Positions 16,097-24,022 of a DNA stretch of 24,646 nt are shown one piece after another. The position numbers and the translations under genes were made by a program. The notes below the pieces were generated by a model. That model was not told the origin of the DNA and ran no database searches. It was given only the letters and a program-made list of their open reading frames with translations. The DNA is from JBGCDD01 sp045105075. Its GTDB lineage: Bacteria; Pseudomonadota; Alphaproteobacteria; Rhodobacterales; Rhodobacteraceae. Position 1 is the first letter of the stretch. Each line of letters opens with the position of its first letter. The DNA lies in NCBI GenBank assembly GCA_045105075.1, contig JBGCDD010000214.1, forward strand, positions 1 through 24,646, written 5' to 3'.

Positions 16097-16128
16097 CAAG
16101 GGGCGCAGGATTGACCCTGCGCCCCTTG
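16097..16128 (-). terminator. Strong hairpin between aapJ and aapQ
   Basis: A perfect 13-bp stem (16097-16109 with 16116-16128) closes a 6-nt loop, 11 nt beyond the aapJ stop. The stem is very GC-rich and has no long T-run after it. In ABC operons such a structure after the binding-protein gene usually stabilises its message or ends most transcripts, giving more binding protein than permease. The structure is seen; the role is inferred from other binding-protein operons. Confidence 0.75.
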
Positions 16129-16139
16129 GACTTGGTATC

Positions 16140-17156
16140 TTAGCGGAAGGGCGGGGAGTAGAGCAGCCCGCCATCGGTCCACTGTGCGTTCAGACCACGC
16201 GCCAGGCCGATGGGTGTTTCTTCGCCGATGTTCTTGGCAAAGACTTCACCGTAGTTCCCGCTCGACATGATCGCGCGCTTGGCCCATTCGGCGTCGAGAC
16301 CGAGCATTGCGCCCAGAGTACCTTCGGTGCCCAGCAGACGGTTGATTTCAGGGTTGTTCGTGCCACCCGACATTTCGCCGATGTTGGCCGATGTCACGCC
16401 CAGCTCTTCGGCTGTGATCAGCGCGTTCAGAGTCCAGCGGATCACATCGCCCCATTCGTTGTCACCATGACGGACCAGCGGGCCGAGTGGCTCTTTCGAG
16501 ATGATTTCGGGCAGAAGTGTGTGGCCAGCAGGATCTTCGAATGTGGCGCGCGTTGCGGCCAGACCCGAGGCGTCTGTGGTGTAAACGTCGCAGGCACCGG
16601 CAAGGTACTGCTGCTGCGCTTCAGCGTTGGTTTCAATCGGAACCGGCTCGTAGCTGATGTTGTTGGAACGGAAGAAATCCGCCAGGTTCAGCTCGGTTGT
16701 TGTGCCGGTCTGAATGCAGACAGTCGCGCCGTCCAGGTCTTTGGCCGAGCTGACGCCCAGATCCTTGGGAACCATGAAGCCCTGACCGTCATAATAGTTG
16801 ACGCCCACAAAGGTGAACTTCAGGTCGACATCGCGGCTGAAGGTCCATGTGGTGTTACGTGCCAGCACGTCGATCTCGCCCGAGGCCAGAGCCGTGAAGC
16901 GTGTCTTGCCGGTTGTTGGTACGAACTCAACAGCGGATGCGTCGCCCAGCACTGCGGCGGCAACGGCACGGCACACAGCCACGTCGAAACCTTTCCATTC
17001 GCCATTGGCGTCCGGCGCAGCAAAGCCCACCAGACCCGTGGTCACGCCGCAGTTCAGCTTGCCACGTGCCTTGACGTCATCCAGCGTACCGGCCGCGGCC
17101 GCACCAGCAGCCAAACCGGCTATGGTGAGCGCGCCAAAAAATACGGATTTGTTCAT
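16140..17156 (-). CDS. aapJ: General L-amino-acid periplasmic binding protein AapJ
   Basis: A 338-residue solute-binding protein of the polar amino-acid family. The chosen start at 17156 gives a clean signal peptide (MNKSVFFGALTIAGLAAGAAAA) cut before GTLDDVKARG, with AGGAAGAGG just upstream. A longer open frame reaches 17264 but would bury the signal peptide and cross a terminator-like hairpin. Domain marks include LNCGVTTGLVGFAAPD, GFDVAVCRAVAAAVLGD, TGKTRFTALASGEIDVLARNTT and KEPLGPLVRHGDNEW. It delivers amino acids to AapQM in the periplasm. Gene order aapJQMP is canonical. Confidence 0.96.
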   Translation of the reverse strand: MNKSVFFGALTIAGLAAGAAAAGTLDDVKARGKLNCGVTTGLVGFAAPDANGEWKGFDVAVCRAVAAAVLGDASAVEFVPTTGKTRFTALASGEIDVLARNTTWTFSRDVDLKFTFVGVNYYDGQGFMVPKDLGVSSAKDLDGATVCIQTGTTTELNLADFFRSNNISYEPVPIETNAEAQQQYLAGACDVYTTDASGLAATRATFEDPAGHTLLPEIISKEPLGPLVRHGDNEWGDVIRWTLNALITAEELGVTSANIGEMSGGTNNPEINRLLGTEGTLGAMLGLDAEWAKRAIMSSGNYGEVFAKNIGEETPIGLARGLNAQWTDGGLLYSPPFR

Positions 17157-17371
17157 GTTAACCTCTTCCTGATTTTCCCGCCTCGTTGTGGGGCGGTTTA
17201 CCCGGCAAACTATATAGCCAGATGATGCACCGAAAAAGGGGGTCTCCCCCTTCAGTGGGACCAAACTTGCGCGAATTCATCAACAAACGTCAAGAGTTGC
17301 TTCACAGAAATTAATATCCGGAGCGTGACTTGACCCAAAGTTAAGCTTTGACAGCCGGTTCACAGCGCAGT
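17157..17371 (-). promoter_or_regulatory. aapJ upstream region
   Basis: This 215-nt gap lies between ATP12 (same strand) and aapJ and should hold the aap promoter. On the minus strand TTGACG (complement of 17288-17293) could be a -35, but the sequence 16-18 nt later is a poor -10. TATATAG (complement of 17211-17217) resembles a -10 without a good -35. The region contains a terminator-like hairpin, listed separately. Confidence 0.4.
17233..17252 (-). terminator. Terminator-like hairpin upstream of aapJ
   Basis: On the minus strand AAGGGGG, a three-base loop AGA and CCCCCTT are followed by further T residues (five T in total after the C run). This is a compact intrinsic terminator. It lies about 120 nt past the ATP12 stop and about 77 nt before the aapJ start. 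It could end the crcB-rluC-HAD-ATP12 transcript, or attenuate aapJ if the aap promoter is upstream of it. Confidence 0.6.
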
Positions 17372-18076
17372 TCAGGAAAAATCATAAAAAGTTTTCGCAT
17401 GGATATAGGCCGCGCGTTTGATTTCCGCAGCAGATTCGGCATCGTCATCCGTGCCCCATTGCTCGGCTTGCCACAGCTCATCGAGCCGCGAAATCTGCCA
17501 GATTTCGTCTGCGCTGCGCCAGTTCAGGGTGGCTGCGAATCCCAGTACAAGCGAGCCTGACAGGCTGACCAGATCATGAAAAGCCGCCAGCTGGAATGCA
17601 TCCAGACTGTGTACTTTTTTCGACAGAATCGACAGAGCTTCAGGATCCTGTGCTGCGTGCATCAGCCCGCTGCGCGGTTCCAGCCGAGCACCCAGAGTTT
17701 GCGCACCCCACTCCAGCGCCGGATCCCAAAGCGCGCCCTGACGCGCCACCAATGCCTCGGGGCTGGTCGCGCGGTAACACAGCAGATCCGCATCGCCGTA
17801 GGCGGCCAGCATATCGGCCACTTCGACGTGTTGCGTGCGCACCTTGTCGATCGCCGCATTGGCCGAACGGGTAAAGGGCATCGTGTCGGGTTTGATCAAC
17901 CCATCCTGCGCGTTCCATTCCGCGGCCACCATTTCGGCCATCCGCCGCGTGGGCACCGCAAAGGATGTCTTGGCCGGGGTTTTAATCCGTCGACCATCCA
18001 GCGTTACGGTGAACTCTGCGCCGTCTTCGATCACCGCGACATCGGTCCAGAACCGTTTTTGCGCCCAATCGCTCAT
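17372..18076 (-). CDS. ATP12 family F1-ATPase assembly chaperone
   Basis: A 234-residue protein of the ATP12 family, whose mitochondrial member binds the F1 alpha subunit during ATP synthase assembly; alphaproteobacterial members are presumed to act likewise. Family marks include KRFWTDVAV near the N-terminus, VTLDGRRIKTPAKT, VAAEWNAQ, MPFTRSANAAID, and YGDADLLCYRA with the following WDPALEWG. The start at 18076 overlaps the HAD phosphatase stop as ATGA and gives MSDWAQKRFW. A slightly longer frame (to 18091) is less likely. It is the last gene of the crcB-rluC-HAD-ATP12 unit. Confidence 0.93.
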   Translation of the reverse strand: MSDWAQKRFWTDVAVIEDGAEFTVTLDGRRIKTPAKTSFAVPTRRMAEMVAAEWNAQDGLIKPDTMPFTRSANAAIDKVRTQHVEVADMLAAYGDADLLCYRATSPEALVARQGALWDPALEWGAQTLGARLEPRSGLMHAAQDPEALSILSKKVHSLDAFQLAAFHDLVSLSGSLVLGFAATLNWRSADEIWQISRLDELWQAEQWGTDDDAESAAEIKRAAYIHAKTFYDFS

Positions 18077-18744
18077 GCAGGTACGGCCCAAATCTGATCC
18101 AGCGCGACGGGCAAATGGTCGAAACTGTCAATCATCAGATCGGCACGCGCGCGCAGTGTGTCGGACGCATGATAGCCCCAACCCACCGCAATGCCCGCCA
18201 CACCAGCGGCGCGCGCCATGTCCATGTCATAGCTGGTGTCGCCAATCATCACTGTATCGCGCGGCTCGCAGCCGGTTTCGGCCATTGCGGTTTCGATCAT
18301 TGATGGGTGCGGTTTGGAAGGGTGATTGTCGGCCACCTGACGCGTCACAAACACCCCGTCCAGCGAATGCATCTCGATCAGGGCATCCAATCCACGGCGT
18401 GATTTGCCGGTGGCGACCCCAAGCAACAGGTCATCACGCGACGCCAATTCATCCAGAACCGCACGGGCACCGGGATAAAACGGCGAGCGCATGCCAGCTT
18501 CGCGGTGGGTTTTAAACGCCGCTTTGTAACTGTCGACCAAGGCGGCCTGCACCGCTCGCGACGTGCCCCCGGCCAAACGCGCCATCGCATGATCCAGAGA
18601 AAGCCCAACGATGTTCAAGGTTTCCGACCGCGCGGGTGCCGCGATGTTTTGCGACGCAAAGGCGGCATCCATCGCCGCAACAATGCTGCCCTGGCTGTCG
18701 ATCAGCGTGCCATCCACATCAAAAAGGACCAGTTTCAGGGTCAT
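18073..18744 (-). CDS. HAD-family hydrolase, phosphoglycolate phosphatase-like
   Basis: A 223-residue haloacid-dehalogenase phosphatase. Motif I is DVDGTLID with D9 and D11, motif II is in GVATGKS, motif III is the lysine in SKPHPSMI, and motif IV is MIGDTSYDMDMARAAG. A small alpha-helical cap lies at about residues 18-85. It is closest in style to Gph or PpaX enzymes. The substrate is unknown, with phosphoglycolate or pyrophosphate as possibilities. It overlaps rluC upstream by 4 nt (ATGA) and ATP12 downstream by 4 nt. Confidence 0.92.
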   Translation of the reverse strand: MTLKLVLFDVDGTLIDSQGSIVAAMDAAFASQNIAAPARSETLNIVGLSLDHAMARLAGGTSRAVQAALVDSYKAAFKTHREAGMRSPFYPGARAVLDELASRDDLLLGVATGKSRRGLDALIEMHSLDGVFVTRQVADNHPSKPHPSMIETAMAETGCEPRDTVMIGDTSYDMDMARAAGVAGIAVGWGYHASDTLRARADLMIDSFDHLPVALDQIWAVPA

Positions 18745-19781
18745 TCCAGCTCCTCAAACGGGTCATCGGGAACATCGGCGGGCGACCATTGGAACGTGTC
18801 CCATGTGGCCTTCATGTGCGCGGGCAGCGGCGCGGTCAGGTGCAACATCGCCTTGCTGACCGGATGTTCCAACGTCAAAGACCGCGCGTGCAGGTGTAGC
18901 TTTTTGCTGATCTCACCGCCCAGTTGTGCGCCCCAGCCATCGCCCTCGTTGGCCTGCCCCGAACCGCCATATTTGCCATCGCCCACGATGGGATGACCAA
19001 TCTCGGCCATATGCGCGCGCAGCTGATGGGTGCGCCCGGTGATCGGAATGAGCGCCATCCACGCCGCGCGTTTTGCCACCGCCTCAAGCACGGCATAGTC
19101 GGTGGTGGCGCGCTTGGCGCCTTCGGTGCTGTCAATATCGCGCGGATGCACGCAATGCATCTTTTCGCCTTCGCCGCCCTTGCCATGACCCAGCGCCTTG
19201 ACCAGCCCATAGCGTACCGCGCCGATTTTGGGATGGGGCACGCCCGCAACAGCCGCCCAATAGATCTTGCGTGCTTCGCGGTGGCGGAAATTCGCAGTCA
19301 ACGCGGCCGCAACCGAACGGGTGCGTGCCATCAGCAAGACGCCAGAGGTGTCTTTATCCAACCGGTGCACAAGGCGCGGCTTTTCATCCAAATCAAACAT
19401 CAGCGCTTCGGCCAGCCCATCAACATGGCGGCTTTGGCCACTGCCCCCCTGCACTGCCAACCCAGGAGGTTTATTCAGCGCCAGCACATGATCGTCGCGG
19501 TAAATCACACAAGAGCGGATCATCTTGGTATCGGCGTCCGACACGCGCAGCCGCTCAACCGGAGGCGCTGCGCCATCGGGCAAAGGCGGAATGCGCACCA
19601 ATTGCCCCACGTTCAGCCGGGTCGAGGCTTTGACCCGTCCGCCATCAACCCGCAGCTCGCCCTTGCGACACATCTTTTCGATGCGCCCCTGACTGACTTG
19701 CGGAAACAGCCGGCGCAGCCAACGGTCAATGCGCTGATCGCCGTCGCCGTCTTCCACTGTAATGCTTTGCACACCGCTCAT
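18741..19781 (-). CDS. rluC: RluC/RluD-family 23S rRNA pseudouridine synthase
   Basis: A 346-residue enzyme converting uridines to pseudouridine in rRNA. An S4 RNA-binding domain (about residues 15-75, with DQRIDRWLRRLFP and GRIEKMCRKGELRVDG) precedes the catalytic domain with HRLDKDTSG, catalytic D142, and ITGRTHQLRAH and GHPIVGDGKYG. The S4 domain and spacing favour RluC, but exact uridine targets cannot be read from sequence. The start at 19781 overlaps the crcB stop as ATGA. The frame extends eight codons further upstream with ATGs, but those are inside crcB. Confidence 0.93.
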   Translation of the reverse strand: MSGVQSITVEDGDGDQRIDRWLRRLFPQVSQGRIEKMCRKGELRVDGGRVKASTRLNVGQLVRIPPLPDGAAPPVERLRVSDADTKMIRSCVIYRDDHVLALNKPPGLAVQGGSGQSRHVDGLAEALMFDLDEKPRLVHRLDKDTSGVLLMARTRSVAAALTANFRHREARKIYWAAVAGVPHPKIGAVRYGLVKALGHGKGGEGEKMHCVHPRDIDSTEGAKRATTDYAVLEAVAKRAAWMALIPITGRTHQLRAHMAEIGHPIVGDGKYGGSGQANEGDGWGAQLGGEISKKLHLHARSLTLEHPVSKAMLHLTAPLPAHMKATWDTFQWSPADVPDDPFEELE

Positions 19782-20158
19782 GCCCATATTCCCCGTGCCA
19801 GCCAAAGGCCTACCATTAATCCGCCCACCGACAATCCGACCGACAGTGCCACATAAAGTGCGGCCTGCCCCGTCGCGCCGCTTTCCAGCAATGTCACTGT
19901 CTCAAGCGAAAACGCCGAAAACGTGGTGAACCCGCCCAGAAGCCCGGTTAACACAAACAGGCCAAGATGGCTTAACCCCTTTTGCGCCAGCGCCACCACG
20001 CAAAACCCCATCGCAAGCGAGCCCAGAACATTGATCACTAAGATCGGCACAGGCAAAGCCGTCGGGCCAAGCGCGCGCAACACGGCAATGCCAAGGCTGA
20101 ACCGCGCCATGGCGCCCAACGCACCACCCAAACCAACAAGCAAAACTGCAGACATCAT
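19778..20158 (-). CDS. crcB: Fluoride ion channel CrcB/Fluc
   Basis: A 126-residue integral membrane protein with four hydrophobic helices; CrcB exports fluoride as a dual-topology dimer. Marks include GGALGAMARF near the N-terminus, INVLGSLAMGF, and GLLGGFTTFSAFSLE, the conserved phenylalanine- and threonine-containing segment lining the fluoride path. The ATG at 20158 is preceded by GAAGGGA at good spacing; a longer frame to 20215 would add a basic tail unlike the family. I see no fluoride riboswitch in the roughly 100 nt upstream, which is shared with the divergent rarA. Confidence 0.94.
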   Translation of the reverse strand: MMSAVLLVGLGGALGAMARFSLGIAVLRALGPTALPVPILVINVLGSLAMGFCVVALAQKGLSHLGLFVLTGLLGGFTTFSAFSLETVTLLESGATGQAALYVALSVGLSVGGLMVGLWLARGIWA

Positions 20159-20263
20159 GCTGCGTCCCTTCGCTTGGGGGCGCCGTCGAGTCAACCCTGA
20201 CGCAGTGGCGCGCATGAGCGAACTTGATTTTCAAGCGGACCTCGCGCGGTTAGGATGAGCGCC

Positions 20264-21583
20264 ATGAGCGATCTGTTTGATGACCTTCCCCATGCCAGCG
20301 CCCCGCCCGAGGCTTTGACTGGCCCGCGCCCTTTGGCCGATCGGCTGCGCCCTGCGCACTTGCAAGAGGTGATTGGTCAGGATCATCTGCTGGCCCCGGA
20401 TGCGCCGCTTGGGGCCATGCTGGCGGGCAATACCTTGTCGTCGCTGGTGCTGTGGGGGCCGCCGGGGGTGGGCAAAACCACAATCGCAAGGCTGCTGGCC
20501 GATGCCTCTGACCGCGCCTTTGTGCAAATCAGCGCGATATTTTCCGGTGTGCCTGAGTTGCGCAAAGTGTTTGACGCGGCCAAGACCCTGCGCCGCACCG
20601 GGCGCGGCACGTTGCTGTTTGTCGACGAAATCCACCGGTTCAACAAAGCCCAGCAAGACGGGTTTTTGCCCCATATGGAAGACGGCACAATTGTGCTGGT
20701 TGGCGCCACCACCGAAAATCCGTCTTTCGAGCTGAACGCCGCTTTGTTGTCGCGCGCGCAAGTGTTGGTGCTGAACCGGTTGGACCAGCATGCGTTGACC
20801 GGGCTGTTGGCCCGCGCCGAAGACACGCTGGGTGCGACGCTGCCGCTGACGCCCGAGGCGCGGCTGTCGGTGATCGAAATGGCCGATGGCGACGGGCGCG
20901 CGCTTTTGAACCTGGTGGAACAGATCGCGGCCTTGGATCCGGACGCCCCGCTTGAGCCCAAATCACTGGCCAAACGGCTGCAACGGCGCGCCGCGCAATA
21001 TGATAAATCGGGCGATGCGCATTACAACCTGATCTCGGCCTTGCACAAATCGGTGCGCGGCTCAGACCCGGATGCCTCACTTTACTGGTTCGCCCGGATG
21101 CTTGAGGGCGGCGAAGACCCGCGGTATCTGGCGCGCCGCATCACCCGCATGGCGGTTGAGGATATTGGCCTGGCTGATCCGCAAGCCAACCGCCTGTGTC
21201 TGGATGCCTGGGCAACCTATGAACGCCTTGGCTCGCCCGAGGGGGAATTGGCGTTGGCGCAAGCGGTGGTTTATCTGGCGCTCGCGCCAAAATCGAACGC
21301 CAGCTATGTGGCTTATAAAGCGTCGCGGCGATTGGCACGCGAGTCGGGCTCGGAACCGCCGCCAAAGCACATCCTGAACGCGGCGACCTCGATGATGAAA
21401 GATCAGGGTTACGGCGCCGGTTATGCCTATGATCACGACGCAGAGGATGGCTTTTCCGGTCAGAATTACTTTCCCGACGGAATGGAGCGGCCGCAGTTTT
21501 ATGACCCACCCGACCGAGGCTATGAGCGCGAGATGAAAAAGCGGCTGGACTGGTTTGAACGCCAACGCGCCAAGCGCAACTAG
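20264..21583 (+). CDS. rarA: Replication-associated recombination protein A (RarA/MgsA)
   Basis: A 439-residue AAA+ ATPase that acts at stalled replication forks together with single-strand binding protein. Walker A is GPPGVGKT at residues 65-72, Walker B is LLFVDEIHRF with D121-E122, and the sensor 1 region is VGATTENPSFELN. The C-terminal tetramerisation part has HKSVRGSDPDASLYWFARMLEGGEDPRYLARR, seen here in part, typical of the family. The start at 20264 has AGGA 9 nt upstream; an ATG three codons earlier (20255) has no room for a ribosome-binding site. It shares the CTAG at 21580-21583 with the convergent protease gene, each using it for a stop. Confidence 0.95.
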   Translation: MSDLFDDLPHASAPPEALTGPRPLADRLRPAHLQEVIGQDHLLAPDAPLGAMLAGNTLSSLVLWGPPGVGKTTIARLLADASDRAFVQISAIFSGVPELRKVFDAAKTLRRTGRGTLLFVDEIHRFNKAQQDGFLPHMEDGTIVLVGATTENPSFELNAALLSRAQVLVLNRLDQHALTGLLARAEDTLGATLPLTPEARLSVIEMADGDGRALLNLVEQIAALDPDAPLEPKSLAKRLQRRAAQYDKSGDAHYNLISALHKSVRGSDPDASLYWFARMLEGGEDPRYLARRITRMAVEDIGLADPQANRLCLDAWATYERLGSPEGELALAQAVVYLALAPKSNASYVAYKASRRLARESGSEPPPKHILNAATSMMKDQGYGAGYAYDHDAEDGFSGQNYFPDGMERPQFYDPPDRGYEREMKKRLDWFERQRAKRN

Positions 21584-22959
21584 AGGCGGAACAACAGCTG
21601 AATGCGCTTGCCCTGACGCACCACATCCAGCGAAACGCGACGCCCGGGATTGGTCAACGCCCGCGCCACGTCACGGCTTGTCGCAACGTCGCGCCCGTTC
21701 ACCGAATTGATCACATCCGAAGCCCGCAAGCCAACCCGCGCGCCGAATTGACCCGGTTCTGTCACCACCGCCCCCGTCACGCCCAGCGGCAAGCCAAAGC
21801 GCGCAATCATCGCCGGATTGGCGCTGGCCACCCGTAAACCGCGCAGCACTGTGGTCTGATCCAGCGTGATTTCATTTGCGGGCGGCGTATCGGGCGCGGC
21901 CATCATTTTGACTAAGACTTCGCCTGGCACACGCTGGCGCAACCGGCGCACCAATGCGGTTTGCCCAACGCCGGCCACCGTCATGCGGAACAGCATTTCC
22001 GAGGGCGTGTTGACTTCAAGCATGTCCACATGGGTGATCAGATCGCCCACCCGGAACCCTGCGTCGGCAAACGGGCTGAGCGGATGCACCTGCGAAATCA
22101 GAACGCCATCGGGGGCGGCCAAACCCAGCGACGAGGCGATATCGGCATCCACCGATTGCCCCATCAAGCCGGCCCAGGGGCGTTGAAAGGCGGTTCGCCC
22201 GGCGCGGGTCTGGCGCACAAATTCCGCCACCAGGTTGGCGGGAATCGCAAAGCCAATCCCGTTCGAACCGCCAGACTGGCTGAGGATCGAGGTGTTGATG
22301 CCGATGACGTCACCGTTCACATCAATCAAAGCGCCGCCGGAATTACCGGGATTGATCGGCGCATCGGTCTGAATAAAGTAGCCGCGCGCCTGCCCCGTCG
22401 CCACACCCGAGCGCGCAAGGCCCGATACGATGCCGCTGCTGACGGTCTGACCGACGCCAAATGGGTTGCCAATGGCCAGCACCAGCTCGCCGACTTCGAC
22501 CTGATCAGAATTGCGCAGGTCGAGATAAGGCAAATCGCGCGCGTCCTCCAGTTGCAAGATCGCCAGATCGCTTTCCTTGTCGCCCAACACCACACGCGCC
22601 GAATATTCGCGCCGATCCGCCAGGATCACGCGGATTTCCGTGGCCATACCAACGACGTGGTAGTTCGAAACGGCAATCCCGTCAGCCGACAGGATCACAC
22701 CCGAACCAAGCTAGTTTTGCACCCGTGGGCGAGGTTGTTCAAAATTGCGAAAGAAGTCCTCAAAGAACGGATCATTCATCAACGGACGGCGGCGCCCTTC
22801 GACAATCCGACGCGCGTAGATGTTAACAACTGCTGGCGCGGCCTGTTTGACCAAGGGCGCGAACCCAAGAGATATCTCGGCCTGTGACGACGGCACTTTG
22901 GTCTGCGCCTGCGCGACAGTCCCGATCATCAACAGCAACACGAACATCAAACGCAACAT
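21580..22959 (-). pseudogene. Do/DegP-type periplasmic serine protease with in-frame amber codon
   Basis: The gene reads as one frame except for TAG at 22711-22713 (codon 83). Before it are a signal peptide (MLRLMFVLLLMIGTVAQAQ), the mature N-terminus SLGFAPLVKQAAPAVVNIYA, and a FFEDFFRNF segment. After it the trypsin-like domain is intact: H101 in SNYHVVG, D131 in ESDLAIL, S207 in NPGNSGGAL, then two PDZ-like regions to the stop at 21580. Family members have serine (TCG would need one change) at the stop position, as in VQNSLGSGVI. Without readthrough or suppression the product is an 82-residue fragment. A restart at GTG 22698 would keep the protease but lose export. AGGAG precedes the ATG. 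It may be functional if the base is a sequencing error. Confidence 0.85.
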
Positions 22960-23021
22960 GGCAGGCTCCTTCGCTCAGCGCAGGATATGCGCGTCCGGGG
23001 GTCTGACTTCAAGTATGCGCC

Positions 23022-23393
23022 TTAGACATTGTAAACCCCGGCAACTGTGCCTTGGGGCAATTGGTGGCCGCACGCCGCGCATAATTTTGCCTTTGGCGTT
23101 CGCAACGGCATTTCGCAGTTCGGACACGGGTTCCCATAGCTTGCCGCGCGCAGATTTCTCAGCGACGCCACATCCATGAGGCCAACGCCAGTGTCGGCAA
23201 AACACTGATCCAAGAGCGCCAAACCCTCAGGCTCTTGGGCCATGGCCTGATCAATCGGCAGCCCGGATTGTTTTCGATAGCGCATCGCCAAATGATGTTG
23301 GCGTGTGAAATACTGACGGTAAGGCTCGTATTCGGTGTCGCTCAGCAAAACGACTTTGTGATCGAACCTTTGGCAACGGATCAGCGGGCGCAT
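23022..23393 (-). CDS. Hypothetical protein with C-terminal zinc ribbon
   Basis: A 123-residue protein of unknown function. Near the C-terminus CPNCEMPLRTPKAKLCAACGH gives two CxxC pairs 13 residues apart, a zinc-ribbon pattern. The N-terminal part is charged with TEYEPYRQYFTRQHHLAMRYR, probably helical. No signal peptide or membrane segment is seen. The ribosome-binding site is weak, so the exact start is uncertain. It lies between the rplQ terminator and the protease gene (62 nt to the protease start). Confidence 0.7.
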   Translation of the reverse strand: MRPLIRCQRFDHKVVLLSDTEYEPYRQYFTRQHHLAMRYRKQSGLPIDQAMAQEPEGLALLDQCFADTGVGLMDVASLRNLRAASYGNPCPNCEMPLRTPKAKLCAACGHQLPQGTVAGVYNV

Positions 23394-23433
23394 TTGAATT
23401 TCTGTGTATTTTTCTGATCAGGCCTTTTGAATG

Positions 23434-23460
23434 AAAAAAACCCCGCCGTTTCCAGCGGGG
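23434..23460 (-). terminator. Intrinsic terminator after rplQ
   Basis: On the minus strand CCCCGC (complement of 23455-23460), an 8-nt loop and GCGGGG (complement of 23441-23446) are followed by seven T residues (complement of 23434-23440). It begins 28 nt after the rplQ stop and closes the ribosomal-protein/rpoA operon. Confidence 0.92.
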
Positions 23461-23487
23461 CTTTCCAATTGGGCCTGGGCCCAGATA

Positions 23488-23907
23488 TCAATCTTCGGCG
23501 GCTTCTTCCGCTTCAAGGCGGGCCTTGTCAGCAGCGCCTTTGGCGTCGCGGTCGCGGTCGACGAATTCGATGATCGCCATCGGCGCCATGTCACCATAGC
23601 GAAAGCCGGCTTTCAGGACGCGCACATAACCACCCTGGCGGTCTTTGTAGCGTGGGCCCAAAACGTCGAACAATTTGGCGACGTCCTTGTCTTCTTTCAA
23701 CTTGCTTGCGGCCTGACGGCGCGCGTGCAGATCGCCGCGTTTGGCCAGCGTGATCATCTTTTCAATGATCGGGCGCAATTCTTTGGCTTTGGGCAATGTT
23801 GGCTTGATCTCCTCATGTTCGATGAGCGAGCCTGCCATGTTGGAAAACAGAGCCTTACGGTGCTCGTGTGTCCGATTCAGGCGGCGATAACCACGTGCGT
23901 GACGCAT
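23488..23907 (-). CDS. rplQ: 50S ribosomal protein L17
   Basis: A 139-residue ribosomal protein of the large subunit, near the exit tunnel. It opens with MRHARGYRRLNRTHEHRKAL, the typical L17 N-terminus, and carries LIEHEEIKPTLPKAKELRP, GDLHARRQAASKL and the YKDRQGGYVRVLKAGFRYGD segment. An acidic tail (EAEEAAED) follows, longer than in E. coli but common in alphaproteobacteria. AAGGA precedes the ATG. It follows rpoA with about 115 nt between, and is ended by the strong terminator at 23434-23460. Confidence 0.98.
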   Translation of the reverse strand: MRHARGYRRLNRTHEHRKALFSNMAGSLIEHEEIKPTLPKAKELRPIIEKMITLAKRGDLHARRQAASKLKEDKDVAKLFDVLGPRYKDRQGGYVRVLKAGFRYGDMAPMAIIEFVDRDRDAKGAADKARLEAEEAAED

Positions 23908-24022
23908 TTTCTAAGTCCTTCTTCAGGTTTATACTTTGTACGGCCCGCGATGCGTGTCACGGGCTCTGTTGGGACAAATGTCCGGGCTTTCCCCGCCTGC
24001 GCGGGCATTTCTGAAGACGCGC
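23908..24022 (-). other. Structured rpoA-rplQ intergenic region
   Basis: The 115-nt gap holds several short inverted repeats in a row: GCCCG/CGGGC (23943-23947, 23960-23964), GGACA/TGTCC (23972-23976, 23979-23983), CCCGC/GCGGG (23992-23996, 24001-24005), and a 9-bp stem GAAGACGCG/CGCGTCTTC (24013-24021, 24029-24037) that contains the rpoA stop. They may mark an RNA-processing or mRNA-stability element in the operon transcript. No T-run follows, so they are not terminators. Confidence 0.5.

Noticed and set aside
15228..17225. 665-codon open frame on the plus strand
   Set aside because: Antisense to aapQ and aapJ, with the same biased composition and no recognisable domain.
18924..19856. 310-codon open frame on the plus strand
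   Set aside because: Antisense to rluC, with no domain features.
20159..20263. Fluoride riboswitch upstream of crcB
   Set aside because: The short shared upstream region does not show the conserved riboswitch core, and crcB is cotranscribed with housekeeping genes.
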